Assembly: GCF_000430545.1 (NCBI RefSeq)
Contig: NZ_KE387163.1
Coordinates: 186,001 to 250,000, forward strand
Length of the DNA stretch: 64,000 bases
Source of the DNA: Tenacibaculum ovolyticum DSM 18103
GTDB taxonomy: Bacteria > Bacteroidota > Bacteroidia > Flavobacteriales > Flavobacteriaceae
Reading direction: 5' to 3'
The translations under genes and the position numbers were made by a program. How positions within the stretch are numbered: position 1 is the first letter of the stretch; every line of letters starts with the position of its first letter. The notes beneath the pieces were generated by a model. The model saw only the letters and a list, made by a program, of their open reading frames with translations, was not told the DNA's origin and did no database searches. Positions 34,778-43,900 of the stretch are shown in pieces.

Positions 34778-34958
34778 AGTCTAATATTTAACAGAAAAAC
34801 AGATAAGAATTTAAAAAAGTGCTATTTTTCAATGAACAAAACTAATTTAATAAAGTTTAAAAATCTAACTAAATTTTATTTAACAGCGCTACTTTTATAA
34901 TAATTATAACTGCATGCTGGTAACATACTTTATTAGTTTGTTATCTTTATTACCCAAT

Positions 34959-36539
34959 CTAATTTAATTCACTTTTCGCAGGTATTTGGTCCATTGCTCG
35001 CTCTGCAATTGCTGTTATTGATAAAGAAGGATTTACTCCTGGGTTTGCTGAAATCATAGAGCCATCAATAACATATAAGTTTTGGTACCCGAATACTTTA
35101 TTATTTTTATCTATTACTCCTTCTGAAGCATTTCCCCCCATTACCGCACCTCCTAAAACATGTGCCGTTGAAGGAATACCAGCAATTGTTTCTAACGCAA
35201 ATGAAGTACCTACTCCGTTTATTGCTTTACTATATTCATCTACAAGCTTACGTGATTCTTTTATAAATGGGCTCGGTTTTTTTCCTGTGCTAACTTTTGA
35301 GCTCATAAAACCAAAAAAATTTCTCTTAAACAATAGTGTACTATCTAAAGTTTGCATAAAAAGAAGTACCACTGTTTTTTTTGCCCAACTATTCGTTACA
35401 TAAATTTTAAAATATTTCATGGGTGATTTCACTAAAGACACAAATATCATTGCTAATCGAGAGAATACATTATTGTTCGTAACATAAGGCAAATGAAAAA
35501 ATTTCCATGCGTTAGAGCCTTCTGCGTATCTAACTATTTCTAAATGACTATTCTCATCGGAATCTAAAATACTACCTATAGCTACACCTTTCGAGTAGTT
35601 TTTGTCTTTTTCGAGACTAGATACACTTATCAATGTTTCATTGTTAGTTCTTATATCCTGCCCTATTTTACTAGAAATATTCGGTAATGAGCTTTCTTTT
35701 AGTTTTAGCAAAAGTTTTATAGTACCTAATACACCACCTGAAAAAATAACAGCAGTACTTTTAATTTTATTTTTCTTTGTAAAGAATTTTGTGCTAGTTT
35801 TTAGTGCTATTTCGTAACCGGTAGCTCCATCTTTGGTATTTATAGGTTTTACATCATACACCTCATTCTCTGCTATTATTTCCGCTCCGTATTTTTGTGC
35901 TAAATACAAATAGTTTTTATCTAAAGTATTTTTAGAATTATTTCTACAGCCGGTCATACAGGCACCACAGAAGTTACAACCAGTTCTTTCAGGTCCCAAG
36001 CCGTTAAAATAAGGATCTGGTTTTGTTACATTTTCTTCTCCAAAATACACTGCTACGTTAGTTGCATCAAATTTATTTTTGATGTTTAGTTTTTGAGCAA
36101 TTTTTTTTAAACCTAAATCTGCATCAAATAATTTAGGGTTTTTTGCTGCTCCAAGCATTTTTAGAGCTTCGTTATAATAAGGTGTTAATTCATTCTCCCA
36201 ATCATTTAGTTTACTCCAGCTACCTGTTTTAAAAAAAGTTGATTTAGGTATTGGTAGTGTGTTAGCATATACTAAAGATCCACCGCCAACACCAGTCCCT
36301 GAAACTATTGCAATATGCCTAAAAATGGTTAATTTCATGATGCCGAAGAAACGCAAACTAGGCATCCAAAGCCACTTTCTAAAATTCCAGTTTGTTTTAG
36401 GGAAATCTTTTGGCTTAAACCATTTTCCTTTTTCGATAACTAAAACCTTATAACCTTTTTTTGATAACCGCAAAGCACTAACTGAACCTCCAAAGCCACT
36501 TCCTACGATAACATAATCATATTCCTTTTTTAAATTCAC
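34959..36539 (-). CDS. GMC-family oxidoreductase (cholesterol-oxidase-like)
   Basis: The 526-residue FAD enzyme starts at a GTG (36539). It has the dinucleotide motif YVIVGSGFGGSVSALRL (9-25), the GMC segment GTGVGGGSLVYAN (81-93) and the C-terminal VIDGSMISANPGVNPSLSI. A CxxCxxCxxxC set (C188, C191, C194, C198) in GCNFCGACMTGC is characteristic of the bacterial cholesterol-oxidase/dehydrogenase subgroup. It probably oxidises an alcohol of a hydrophobic substrate. The sterol-desaturase-like gene 125 bp upstream supports a lipid or sterol-type substrate, which is inference. Confidence 0.85.
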   Translation of the reverse strand: MNLKKEYDYVIVGSGFGGSVSALRLSKKGYKVLVIEKGKWFKPKDFPKTNWNFRKWLWMPSLRFFGIMKLTIFRHIAIVSGTGVGGGSLVYANTLPIPKSTFFKTGSWSKLNDWENELTPYYNEALKMLGAAKNPKLFDADLGLKKIAQKLNIKNKFDATNVAVYFGEENVTKPDPYFNGLGPERTGCNFCGACMTGCRNNSKNTLDKNYLYLAQKYGAEIIAENEVYDVKPINTKDGATGYEIALKTSTKFFTKKNKIKSTAVIFSGGVLGTIKLLLKLKESSLPNISSKIGQDIRTNNETLISVSSLEKDKNYSKGVAIGSILDSDENSHLEIVRYAEGSNAWKFFHLPYVTNNNVFSRLAMIFVSLVKSPMKYFKIYVTNSWAKKTVVLLFMQTLDSTLLFKRNFFGFMSSKVSTGKKPSPFIKESRKLVDEYSKAINGVGTSFALETIAGIPSTAHVLGGAVMGGNASEGVIDKNNKVFGYQNLYVIDGSMISANPGVNPSLSITAIAERAMDQIPAKSELN

Positions 36540-36664
36540 CTATAACCATTTTAAGAATCTAGTTAAAAACAGATAACATTCGATAGCAAGTTAAAAGAAT
36601 TTACAGTAGGAATCAAGTTGTTTTATTTTCAATATAAATTGAATTAAAGTAGTTACTTATACAA

Positions 36665-37321
36665 TTATGCTTCTTTTGTTTCCGTTTTAAAGACCTTATC
36701 CCATAAGGTCGTATAAAATCCATAATTTTTATTATTTAGCTCATGGTGTTCTTTATGAAAAGCATTCGTTGTAAAAATTAAAAAGAATCGCCTGCTTTTT
36801 TTTACATTTAAGTGTGTGATTACACCATAAAACCAATTGAAAATCAAAAAGAATATAAAACTATAAAGGTTAAAAGAAAATAAGATAGTTATTGTAGTTA
36901 GTAACAGCCCAAAAAATATAGATTCCCAAGGAGACATGTAATACAAACTAACAATATTAAATTTAACTGAATGTTCATGATGCTTAGCATGAATGTTTTT
37001 CAAGTAACTAACTGTATGTGAAAGCCAGTGTAATAGGTACATTAAAAAATCCATTAACAAAAAAACTGCTATAAACGATACTAAAAAGTTATTATTAGAA
37101 AATACAATTATTCCTTTATACCATAATAAGTAACCAGGAATGGCTATTAAAATATTTATGCCTAATGTTAGTAAAGAATAAAAAAACTCTTTTTTAGATG
37201 TGATTGTTTGGTGTTTGAATATATTATCCCAAATTTCACTTATAATTATATTTAATATGTAAGAGGCTGTATTAGCTGCTATCAATAAGGTGAAAAATAT
37301 AAAAGGCTCTTTGAGATTCAT
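36665..37321 (-). CDS. Sterol desaturase / fatty acid hydroxylase family membrane di-iron protein
   Basis: The 218-residue protein has about five membrane helices and the His clusters of this superfamily: LHWLSH (about 97-102), HAKHHEHS (about 111-118) and HKEHHELN (near the end), which together bind a di-iron centre. It hydroxylates or desaturates lipids. The start ATG follows the stop of the 163-residue secreted protein gene with no spacer, so the two are co-translated. The GMC oxidoreductase gene follows downstream. Confidence 0.85.
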   Translation of the reverse strand: MNLKEPFIFFTLLIAANTASYILNIIISEIWDNIFKHQTITSKKEFFYSLLTLGINILIAIPGYLLWYKGIIVFSNNNFLVSFIAVFLLMDFLMYLLHWLSHTVSYLKNIHAKHHEHSVKFNIVSLYYMSPWESIFFGLLLTTITILFSFNLYSFIFFLIFNWFYGVITHLNVKKSRRFFLIFTTNAFHKEHHELNNKNYGFYTTLWDKVFKTETKEA

Positions 37322-37813
37322 TTAATTAAGAGTATTCTTTTTTTTAATACCATATATTTTTAATAAGCTAACTAAATCTTTTTTTATTTTATAAACTTCA
37401 GCTTTAGGAGTATCTTTTTTCACAATAATTGTAAACTTAGATGCTAAATCTCCTTTAAAATGTTCTTCAGTTCTTATATTAATATTTTGAGTAGCTATTG
37501 AGTTCGATTTAAAAATCACTTCAATAGTTTTGTTTTCTTTTTCATCATTCACAACAATTTTCAAAAATTCGTGAGTATCTAATAAATAAGCTGTTGAACA
37601 TAATTTATAAGCTGTGCAAAATTGTATAAACTTAATTACTTTCTTTTTTTTAAACTCAACTTCATGAAACAAATAATTGTAATTTGTTTTTTCATTATTA
37701 AACTTATACAAGTCAATTCTATTATTCAAACACTTGTATGTTTCTTCTTTAGTTTGCCCTGAACAGGTTAAGTAAGTTCCTAATAAAAATAAAGCAATAA
37801 ATAGCTTCTTCAT
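37322..37813 (-). CDS. Secreted hypothetical protein (163 aa)
   Basis: The signal peptide MKKLFIALFLLGTYLTCSGQ is followed by a Lys-rich mature domain with three further Cys (CLNN, FCTAYKLCSTAY). It is not a clear lipoprotein. No family is recognised. It is directly upstream of the sterol-desaturase-like gene (no spacing), so it may take part in the same process at the cell envelope. Confidence 0.6.
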   Translation of the reverse strand: MKKLFIALFLLGTYLTCSGQTKEETYKCLNNRIDLYKFNNEKTNYNYLFHEVEFKKKKVIKFIQFCTAYKLCSTAYLLDTHEFLKIVVNDEKENKTIEVIFKSNSIATQNINIRTEEHFKGDLASKFTIIVKKDTPKAEVYKIKKDLVSLLKIYGIKKKNTLN

Positions 37814-37888
37814 AATTGATTGTTTTTAATACTATTGATTAAACATTGACGAATCTACACAATCATATGTTAAATTAAAAGCTAAATT

Positions 37889-38503
37889 TCATTCAACCAC
37901 TTTAATCTCAACTTTAAAAAGATTATCAAAAATATCGAATATTGTTTGTGCATCTTTTTTACGAACTGCAATAGTGTATTGACAATCCATTTCTAATTTT
38001 TGTGCAATAATATTTAAGTTTCGCTCTTTAACAACACGTTGTACTTTGTTCATCATATCGTAACCAAAAGATAAAACATATTCAACATCAATTGTTTTCT
38101 CTTTAATATCAGAAGCTTCTAAAGCATATTGAGCAGAAGTACGATAGGCGTTTATCAATCCTCCTACTCCTAGTTTTGTTCCACCAAAGTAACGTACCGA
38201 AACAATTAAAATATTGGTAACATCAAAAGCTTGAATTTGTCCGTAAATAGGCATTCCAGCTGAATTACTAGGTTCACCATCGTCATTTGCTCGAAATCGA
38301 ATTTTATCGGTACCAAATTGCCATGCATAACAAAAATGACGGGCAGAATGATGCTTCTTTTTTAAAACCTCTATCGCCTCTTTAACATCTTCTTCTGTAA
38401 ATACAGGAAAAGCGTAACCAAAAAATTTACTATTTCTATCTTTAAATAATGTTTCTTCTGAAGGAACATCAATTGTTTTATATGTGTCTTTTATTTCACT
38501 CAT
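37889..38503 (-). CDS. yigZ: YigZ/IMPACT family protein
   Basis: The 204-residue protein has the UPF0029 core KDRNSKFFGYAFPV, HHSARHFCYAW, DDGEPSNSAGMPIYGQI and VRYFGGTKLGVGGLINAYR, all strongly conserved in the family. A C-terminal ACT-like domain follows. The biochemical role is unsettled; homologues influence translation or proteolysis. Its start shares a base with the stop of the EamA gene's neighbour region, where the two genes overlap by 1 bp, part of a housekeeping run to 41060. Confidence 0.88.
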   Translation of the reverse strand: MSEIKDTYKTIDVPSEETLFKDRNSKFFGYAFPVFTEEDVKEAIEVLKKKHHSARHFCYAWQFGTDKIRFRANDDGEPSNSAGMPIYGQIQAFDVTNILIVSVRYFGGTKLGVGGLINAYRTSAQYALEASDIKEKTIDVEYVLSFGYDMMNKVQRVVKERNLNIIAQKLEMDCQYTIAVRKKDAQTIFDIFDNLFKVEIKVVE

Positions 38504-39366
38504 TATGCCGAAGCTACTAATAAAATACTAATTATTGCTAAACCTATACCAATCCAATTCTTTTTAATCAATTTTTCTTTAAATAATAACAAACCAAAAA
38601 CAGTAGTTAAAATAACAACAGATACATTGTTAATAGTAAATAATGTTGAGCTTTCTAAGCCTTCTGTTTGTAAGGCTTTTAATAAAAACTCCATTGAATA
38701 ATAATTAGGAACTCCCAGTACGATTCCTCCTACAATATTTTTCCATTCAAAATTAACCTTCCCTTTAATTATTTGAATTATCATAAAAGAGAACCCCAAA
38801 ACAAAAGCACATCCAAAAATAGTAGCTAAAAACATAGGGACAGCTCCATTAGAAACATAAGTAGTTTCTACATATTTTAACCCTGTATCAATACAGCCAG
38901 ACCCTAAGAATAATAACAACGGAAATAGTAAGTTTTTTAATTTAACGGGGGTTACATCACTCTTTGCTGATGATAAATACACGGCTATTAACGCCATTAA
39001 AATTCCAATAACTTTTACAAATCCAACACTTTCATTATATACAATAATTCCAAAAATAATTGGAATAACAACCGACATCTTCCCTGCAACCGAAGCGACT
39101 GAAAGTCCATTTCTTTGAGCTGTAATACCCATAATATTAAATCCCGTGATGAATAAAAAACCTAAACAAAAAGCTCCTAAAAACCAAGATTGCTCTGGTA
39201 TTTCTGTAACAGCCAAAGAAATATTAGATGTAAATAAACCAAAAGATAGTGCAATAGCATAGTTTACTACAATTGCTTGCTGGGTATTAATCTTAAAGAT
39301 GTCAAATAACTTAAAAATTACAAATAATAAACTTGACACTAAGACACTTAATATTAAATATATCAC
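38503..39366 (-). CDS. EamA/DMT-family transporter
   Basis: The 287-residue protein has ten hydrophobic segments in two EamA-type halves, starting IYLILSVLVSSLLFVIF from a GTG codon. It belongs to the drug/metabolite transporter superfamily; the transported molecule cannot be told from sequence. The gene is sandwiched between the HAD gene (1 bp gap) and yigZ (1 bp overlap). Confidence 0.82.
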   Translation of the reverse strand: MIYLILSVLVSSLLFVIFKLFDIFKINTQQAIVVNYAIALSFGLFTSNISLAVTEIPEQSWFLGAFCLGFLFITGFNIMGITAQRNGLSVASVAGKMSVVIPIIFGIIVYNESVGFVKVIGILMALIAVYLSSAKSDVTPVKLKNLLFPLLLFLGSGCIDTGLKYVETTYVSNGAVPMFLATIFGCAFVLGFSFMIIQIIKGKVNFEWKNIVGGIVLGVPNYYSMEFLLKALQTEGLESSTLFTINNVSVVILTTVFGLLLFKEKLIKKNWIGIGLAIISILLVASA

Positions 39367-39367
39367 G

Positions 39368-39976
39368 CTAAAATTCTTGTCTTTTTAATAAATCAACTAC
39401 ATCTTCTTCTCCTGGAACTAAATTCCACACGTGTATATCTAATGCTTTTGCAGCATCAGTATTTTCTTTTAAATCATCAACAAAAATTGTTTCAGAAGCT
39501 TTTAAATTATTTTCACTCAATACAAATTCATAAATATTCGTATTTGGTTTTCTAAAATTTATTTCATGAGATAAATAAAATTGCTCAAAACAGTTTTTAA
39601 ATTCACCATATAAATCAGCTCCCCAATTATTCTGAATCCAAGAAATGTGTAAATCGTTAGTATTACTTAATAAAAACAACCTGTAATTACCTGAAGCAGC
39701 CAATTCTTTTAAAAATTTTAATCGGTGCTTTGGAAAATCTAATAAAATAGCGTTCCAAGCATTTATTAAGTCTTCACTACTTAATTGCGGAAACTTAGTT
39801 TTATAAAAACCTACAAACGCATCAGTAGTAATTAAACCCATTTCATATTTATAATAGGTTTCGATCATGTCTTGAGAAACATTTGTTACTCCTAACTTCG
39901 CTAATTCTTTATAAGTTGCTTCTTTATCTAAATTGATGAAAATATCACCAAAATCGAAAATAATATTCTTAATCAT
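39368..39976 (-). CDS. HAD-superfamily phosphatase
   Basis: The 202-residue protein resembles the HAD-IA group: the first motif IIFDFGDIFINLD near the N-terminus has the nucleophile position as Asp9, then LFLLSNTNDLH (motif 2), FRKPNTNIYE with the motif 3 Lys, and TIFVDDLKENTDAA (motif 4). Motif 1 reads DFGDI where DxDxT-type enzymes have a second Asp two residues on, as in several Bacteroidetes HAD proteins. It overlaps ribD by 8 bp. It could act as the phosphatase step of riboflavin synthesis, which is speculative. Confidence 0.8.
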   Translation of the reverse strand: MIKNIIFDFGDIFINLDKEATYKELAKLGVTNVSQDMIETYYKYEMGLITTDAFVGFYKTKFPQLSSEDLINAWNAILLDFPKHRLKFLKELAASGNYRLFLLSNTNDLHISWIQNNWGADLYGEFKNCFEQFYLSHEINFRKPNTNIYEFVLSENNLKASETIFVDDLKENTDAAKALDIHVWNLVPGEEDVVDLLKRQEF

Positions 39977-41060
39977 TTATATATGTTTTTAATACATCAC
40001 CTTCGATGTTTTCTTCCTTTTCTAATTTACCTTTTAAAACAGGCGCTACTACTCCACTACCAAACACTGTTTTACCTACAAAAATTTTAGCTTCATCCCA
40101 TAAATTAGCATCCACAAATGTTTGTAATGTTTGCGTACCTCCTTCAATAATTACCGATTGAACACTATGTTTTTGTAATATTTCACAAATTTGTTCCGCT
40201 ACGCGGGATGAAAAATCTATTTGCTCAAAAAATTGTTCTAGATGGAGTTTATCATGAGCGGAGTCAAAAGGCTCTAACTGAGAATCATTTATTAATTCCT
40301 GACTATTATTTCTTTTTTCAGTTATAACAATTGTTTTTACACTTTTATCTAAAACAGTTGCATTTTCTGGAATCCGTAGGTTTTTATCTAATACAATTCT
40401 AATAGGATTATTTCCTGTCCAATTACGAACTGTTAGTGATGGGTTATCAGCGATTACCGTATTTGTACCTACTAAAATGGCATGTTCTTCACTTCGCCAT
40501 TTATGAACCAGTTGTTGCGAATATTTATTCGAAATCCAAACAGGTTTTTGCTCGTTTTTTGTTAGCGGAGCTACATATCCATCAGTAGTTTCTGCCCATT
40601 TAAGTATAATATAAGGACGTTTTTTATTTTGAACAGTAAAAAAACGTTTATGATGCTTTTTACATTCATTTTCAAGAACCCCCACTACTACGTTTATTCC
40701 TGCTTTTTTTAAACGCTCAATTCCTTTACCTGCAACCAAGCTATTTGTATCTACGCAACCAATTACAACGTTTGGTATATTATTCTTTACAATTAAATCG
40801 GCACATGGTGGTGTTTTACCAAAATGTGAGCAAGGTTCTAATGTTACATAAATTGTTGCTTGCTTTAATAACTCTTTATCTTTTACTGAATTTATAGCAT
40901 TTACTTCTGCATGACTACCACCGTAAGGATTTGTATAACCTTCTCCTATAATTTTATCGTCGTATACAACAACAGCTCCTACAGAAGGGTTCGGACGCGC
41001 AGTTCCAATACCATTACTAGCTAATTCTAAACAGCGTTTTATATATTTTTCGTGACTCAA
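39969..41060 (-). CDS. ribD: RibD: bifunctional pyrimidine deaminase/reductase of riboflavin synthesis, with in-frame repeat insertion
   Basis: The deaminase half has zinc ligands H50-A-E52, C77 (LEPCSH) and C86. The reductase half begins near RPYIILKWAETTDG (148-161), and IIEGGTQTLQTF is the NADPH-binding part. It deaminates and then reduces the early pyrimidine intermediates of riboflavin. The start is TTG (41060). Residues about 251-277 (NNSQELINDSQLEPFDSAHD and following) are an extra, low-complexity insertion between core strands. Its DNA (40244-40271) matches the GGAGTTTAT dispersed repeat, and a second repeat-like word (CCCGCGTAGCGG) lies at 40192-40216. The insertion keeps the frame, so the enzyme may still work. 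Confidence 0.88.
   Translation of the reverse strand: MSHEKYIKRCLELASNGIGTARPNPSVGAVVVYDDKIIGEGYTNPYGGSHAEVNAINSVKDKELLKQATIYVTLEPCSHFGKTPPCADLIVKNNIPNVVIGCVDTNSLVAGKGIERLKKAGINVVVGVLENECKKHHKRFFTVQNKKRPYIILKWAETTDGYVAPLTKNEQKPVWISNKYSQQLVHKWRSEEHAILVGTNTVIADNPSLTVRNWTGNNPIRIVLDKNLRIPENATVLDKSVKTIVITEKRNNSQELINDSQLEPFDSAHDKLHLEQFFEQIDFSSRVAEQICEILQKHSVQSVIIEGGTQTLQTFVDANLWDEAKIFVGKTVFGSGVVAPVLKGKLEKEENIEGDVLKTYIND
40192..40275. repeat. Dispersed palindromic repeats inserted in the ribD coding region
   Basis: The plus strand at 40244-40271 reads GGAGTTTATCATGAGCGGAG then TCAAAAGG, a close relative of the intergenic repeats at 3890-3923 and 4075-4108. At 40192-40216 TTCCGCTACGCGGGATGA is a near-palindrome of a type I know as common intergenic repeats in Bacteroidetes. 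Both are translated in ribD. Confidence 0.6.
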
Positions 41061-41065
41061 AGGAA

Positions 41066-41527
41066 TTACAATTTAATTTTAATATCTTCAGTTTTATCAA
41101 TAGCATATACGTCAGAAAAACCTAAAACTTTATATTTTAAATCTCCTTTAAACTGAACTTTAACACTTTTATTTAAAATTGAGTTAATTAAGCCTCCTAA
41201 AAAACCATTTTTATTGTTACCAAATATTTTATTGGCTGGTATTGCTACTTTTAAAGGAATGCTAAATTCTTTACGAGCAGGAACTTTAAATTCTTCTGAT
41301 GAAACTTGCGCAACTTCTACTCCATTTACAATTACCTTAATTTCGTCTGTAGCTAGTTTACCTCCAATATCATTCGGATTTTTAAAAAAGGCATTTGCTT
41401 TTAATCGAACAGTATCTAACGCTACAGATATAATTTTAACATCATCAACTTTTATAAATATTGGCTTCTTTTTTACAGAACAGCTAACAATAAATAACAC
41501 AGCGATAAAAAACATTAAATTCTTCAT
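41066..41527 (-). CDS. LEA type 2-like lipoprotein
   Basis: The 153-residue protein has a lipobox signal peptide (MKNLMFFIAVLFIVSCSVKK). The mature part follows the water-stress/LEA14 fold pattern: VSVALDTVRLKANAFFKNPNDIGGKL is the core, with VNGVEVAQVSSEEFKVPAR and SIPLKVAIP. It is probably anchored in the outer or inner membrane facing the periplasm. The ribD gene starts 5 bp after it, so it may be first in that operon. Confidence 0.75.
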   Translation of the reverse strand: MKNLMFFIAVLFIVSCSVKKKPIFIKVDDVKIISVALDTVRLKANAFFKNPNDIGGKLATDEIKVIVNGVEVAQVSSEEFKVPARKEFSIPLKVAIPANKIFGNNKNGFLGGLINSILNKSVKVQFKGDLKYKVLGFSDVYAIDKTEDIKIKL

Positions 41528-41577
41528 ATAGATTCTTATTTTTTAGGTAATTTGCGATACAAAAATAAGGTATTCCT

Positions 41578-42069
41578 ATGACTACTTCTGATTTTATTAT
41601 TCGAGAAATAAAACCTAGTGATAATGAGCAATTAGCACAGGTTATAAGAACTGTTCTTATTGAATTTGGTGCTCCTAAAGTTGGTACTGCTTATGAAGAT
41701 AAAGCTACCGATGAAATGTTTGAAACTTACCTAGAACAAAACACTGCTTATTTTGTAATTGAGCATCAAAACAAAGTAGTTGGTGGTGTTGGTTTCGCTA
41801 GTTTAGACGGATCTGAGGGTAACGTTTGTGAACTTCAAAAAATGTATTTCTTACCGATTACTAGAGGAAAAGGATTGGGAAGTAAATTAATTAATTTTTG
41901 TTTAACAAAAGCAAAAGAACAAGGTTATAAACAGTGTTATTTAGAAACCATGCCTTACATGGATGCTGCACGAGCTTTATATGCAAAAAACGGATTCATA
42001 AACTTAGATAAACCAATGGGAAATACAGGGCATTACTCTTGTAATGTTTGGATGCTTAAAGATTTATAG
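41578..42069 (+). CDS. GNAT-family N-acetyltransferase
   Basis: The 163-residue protein has the GNAT core, with YFVIEHQNKVVGGVGFA (strands 2-3), LQKMYFLPITRGKGLGSKLI (acetyl-CoA loop RGKGLG) and YLETMPYMDAARALYAKNGF at the end. The acceptor substrate is unknown. It begins a plus-strand group that runs through prmC to the terminator at 43901-43943. Confidence 0.85.
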   Translation: MTTSDFIIREIKPSDNEQLAQVIRTVLIEFGAPKVGTAYEDKATDEMFETYLEQNTAYFVIEHQNKVVGGVGFASLDGSEGNVCELQKMYFLPITRGKGLGSKLINFCLTKAKEQGYKQCYLETMPYMDAARALYAKNGFINLDKPMGNTGHYSCNVWMLKDL

Positions 42070-42088
42070 AACATCAAAAAAAAATTAA

Positions 42089-42922
42089 ATGAAGATTGAA
42101 AAAGTAAAAAATTATAATATAAAATTATTAGCAATTTTAGGAACAATTGGTGTCCTTTTTTTAGTTGTTGCCTTAATTTCATTTATAGCAATTGCAATTA
42201 ATGAGTACAGTAGATATAATTATAACGAACCTGAAACCGGAATTTTATCCGATGAAAAAATTAAAAAACTTCAAAAAGAAAACAAACGAGAGCAAGTTAT
42301 CTCTTATGAAACACCAATACTTATTGATACTTTAAATTTAAACTACATAATCCCTGTCTCTCATAAAACTTTAGATGAGAAAGAGGATATAACTGAAATT
42401 TTGAATGCTTTTTCAAGTTCTGATTCTGGAGAATTTCTAAAAAAAGATGAAAGGTATTCAAAGAGGTTTTACGGTGAATTTAATAATATTATTGTTTTTA
42501 ATGCTAAAAAAAAGACAAATAATAAATTATTTAATGATCGAATAAATTTTGATAATATAAAAACTGAATATTTTAAAAATGACATACTAATTTTAGTAAA
42601 AGCATCTGAAAAAGATACTTTTAAAGATGGTGTGATAAATTTAAAGGATTTTAGCTCTTTGTATGTTTACTCCTTAAATGAAAAAAGAATGAGAAAGATT
42701 GGATTAAAAGGAATGAATGTTCATAATTTTAAGTTTATCAATAAAACTAAAGATTTATTAATAGAGTTTGGGGTTGACAAAAACAAAGATGGATTTTATG
42801 ATAATTATAACGAACCTGTTCTAATTAAGAAATATGACTTTAAAAACGATAAACTAATTGAAGTAATTGATGAAAAAATTAAATCTGATTTGCAAAAATC
42901 ATTAGAAGGCTCTAAACAATAA
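42089..42922 (+). CDS. Membrane-anchored hypothetical protein with an EF-hand-like loop
   Basis: The 277-residue protein has a short cytoplasmic start, one membrane helix (about residues 12-35) and a large periplasmic domain. Near the C-terminus VDKNKDGFYDNYNEPVLI has D-x-N-x-D-G spacing like a calcium-binding loop. It sits 19 bp after the GNAT gene and 11 bp before prmC. No family recognised. Confidence 0.6.
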   Translation: MKIEKVKNYNIKLLAILGTIGVLFLVVALISFIAIAINEYSRYNYNEPETGILSDEKIKKLQKENKREQVISYETPILIDTLNLNYIIPVSHKTLDEKEDITEILNAFSSSDSGEFLKKDERYSKRFYGEFNNIIVFNAKKKTNNKLFNDRINFDNIKTEYFKNDILILVKASEKDTFKDGVINLKDFSSLYVYSLNEKRMRKIGLKGMNVHNFKFINKTKDLLIEFGVDKNKDGFYDNYNEPVLIKKYDFKNDKLIEVIDEKIKSDLQKSLEGSKQ

Positions 42923-42933
42923 AGAAACTCTTA

Positions 42934-43863
42934 ATGATGACACTTAAACAATACAAAATAACCTTTTCAAAACAACTCTCTACTATTTACCCTCAAACAG
43001 AAATAGATACTTTTTTCTATTATTTAATTGAGGAGTATTTAAGCTTGCAACGAATTGATTTAATAATGCAGCCTGATTTTGAAATAACTTCTGAAAAGGA
43101 ACTACTTTTTAATAACGCTGTAAAAAGACTTCAAAAAGAAGAACCGATACAATACATTATAGGAAATACTGAATTTTATGGATTTCCTTTTTTAGTTAAT
43201 GAAAACACTTTAATTCCAAGGCCAGAAACCGAAGAATTAGTAGAGTGGATTTTGAACGAAGTGAACTCTGTAGAAAAAACAAACATACTTGATATTGGAA
43301 CAGGAACTGGTTGTATTCCTATCTCATTAAAAAAGAACTTACCTAATGCGAATATTTCTGCAATTGATGTATCTAAAAATGCTTTAGAAACGGCAACAGA
43401 AAATGCAAAATTAAACAATGTTACAATTAATTTCATTGAACAAGACATTTTAAAAACAACTAGTTTAAACGTTGTTACGAGTAAAACAAAGGCCTTTTCT
43501 ACAGAAAAAGAGAGTACTTCACCGAAAACTCCTCATAATGACGTTAAATTTGATGTAATTGTTTCCAATCCACCTTATGTTAGAGAATTAGAAAAAGCTG
43601 AAATCAAAAATAATGTTTTAGAAAACGAACCACACTTAGCGTTGTTTGTTGAGGATGGCAATCCACTTATCTTTTATGATAAAATTGCTGACTTATCAAA
43701 AAATCATCTTACTAAGAACGGGTATTTATTTTTTGAAATCAATCAATACTTAGGAAAAGAAACTGTTGATATGTTAAAGGATAAAGGTTTTACAAATATT
43801 GAATTACGTAAAGATTTTTCAGGTAATGATCGAATGATTAAAGCTTCATTAATAAGTATATAA
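42934..43863 (+). CDS. prmC: PrmC: release factor glutamine methyltransferase with in-frame repeat insertion
   Basis: It methylates the GGQ glutamine of peptide release factors. Seen are the N-terminal helical domain, ENTLIPRPETEELVEW, the SAM site LDIGTGTGCIPISL (119-132) and the catalytic NPPY in IVSNPPYVRELE (about 209-220). Between the SAM-binding part and NPPY, residues 179-204 are an extra segment rich in Lys, Ser and Thr. Its DNA (43468-43545, 78 bp) has inverted ends and looks like a palindromic element inserted in frame. Normal PrmC is shorter by about this length. The first two codons are both ATG; either may be used. Confidence 0.88.
   Translation: MMTLKQYKITFSKQLSTIYPQTEIDTFFYYLIEEYLSLQRIDLIMQPDFEITSEKELLFNNAVKRLQKEEPIQYIIGNTEFYGFPFLVNENTLIPRPETEELVEWILNEVNSVEKTNILDIGTGTGCIPISLKKNLPNANISAIDVSKNALETATENAKLNNVTINFIEQDILKTTSLNVVTSKTKAFSTEKESTSPKTPHNDVKFDVIVSNPPYVRELEKAEIKNNVLENEPHLALFVEDGNPLIFYDKIADLSKNHLTKNGYLFFEINQYLGKETVDMLKDKGFTNIELRKDFSGNDRMIKASLISI
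43468..43545 (+). repeat. 78-bp palindromic-type element inserted in prmC
   Basis: The left end AACGTTGTTACGAG (43468-43481) matches the inverse of the right end CTCATAATGACGTT (43532-43545) at 11 of 14 positions. The ends resemble the CGTCATTGCGAG...CAATGACG repeat that I know from intergenic regions of many bacteria. The length is 26 codons and the frame is kept. Confidence 0.6.
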
Positions 43864-43900
43864 TCAAATCACTCTTCTATTCAATTTAAATAGAAAATAA

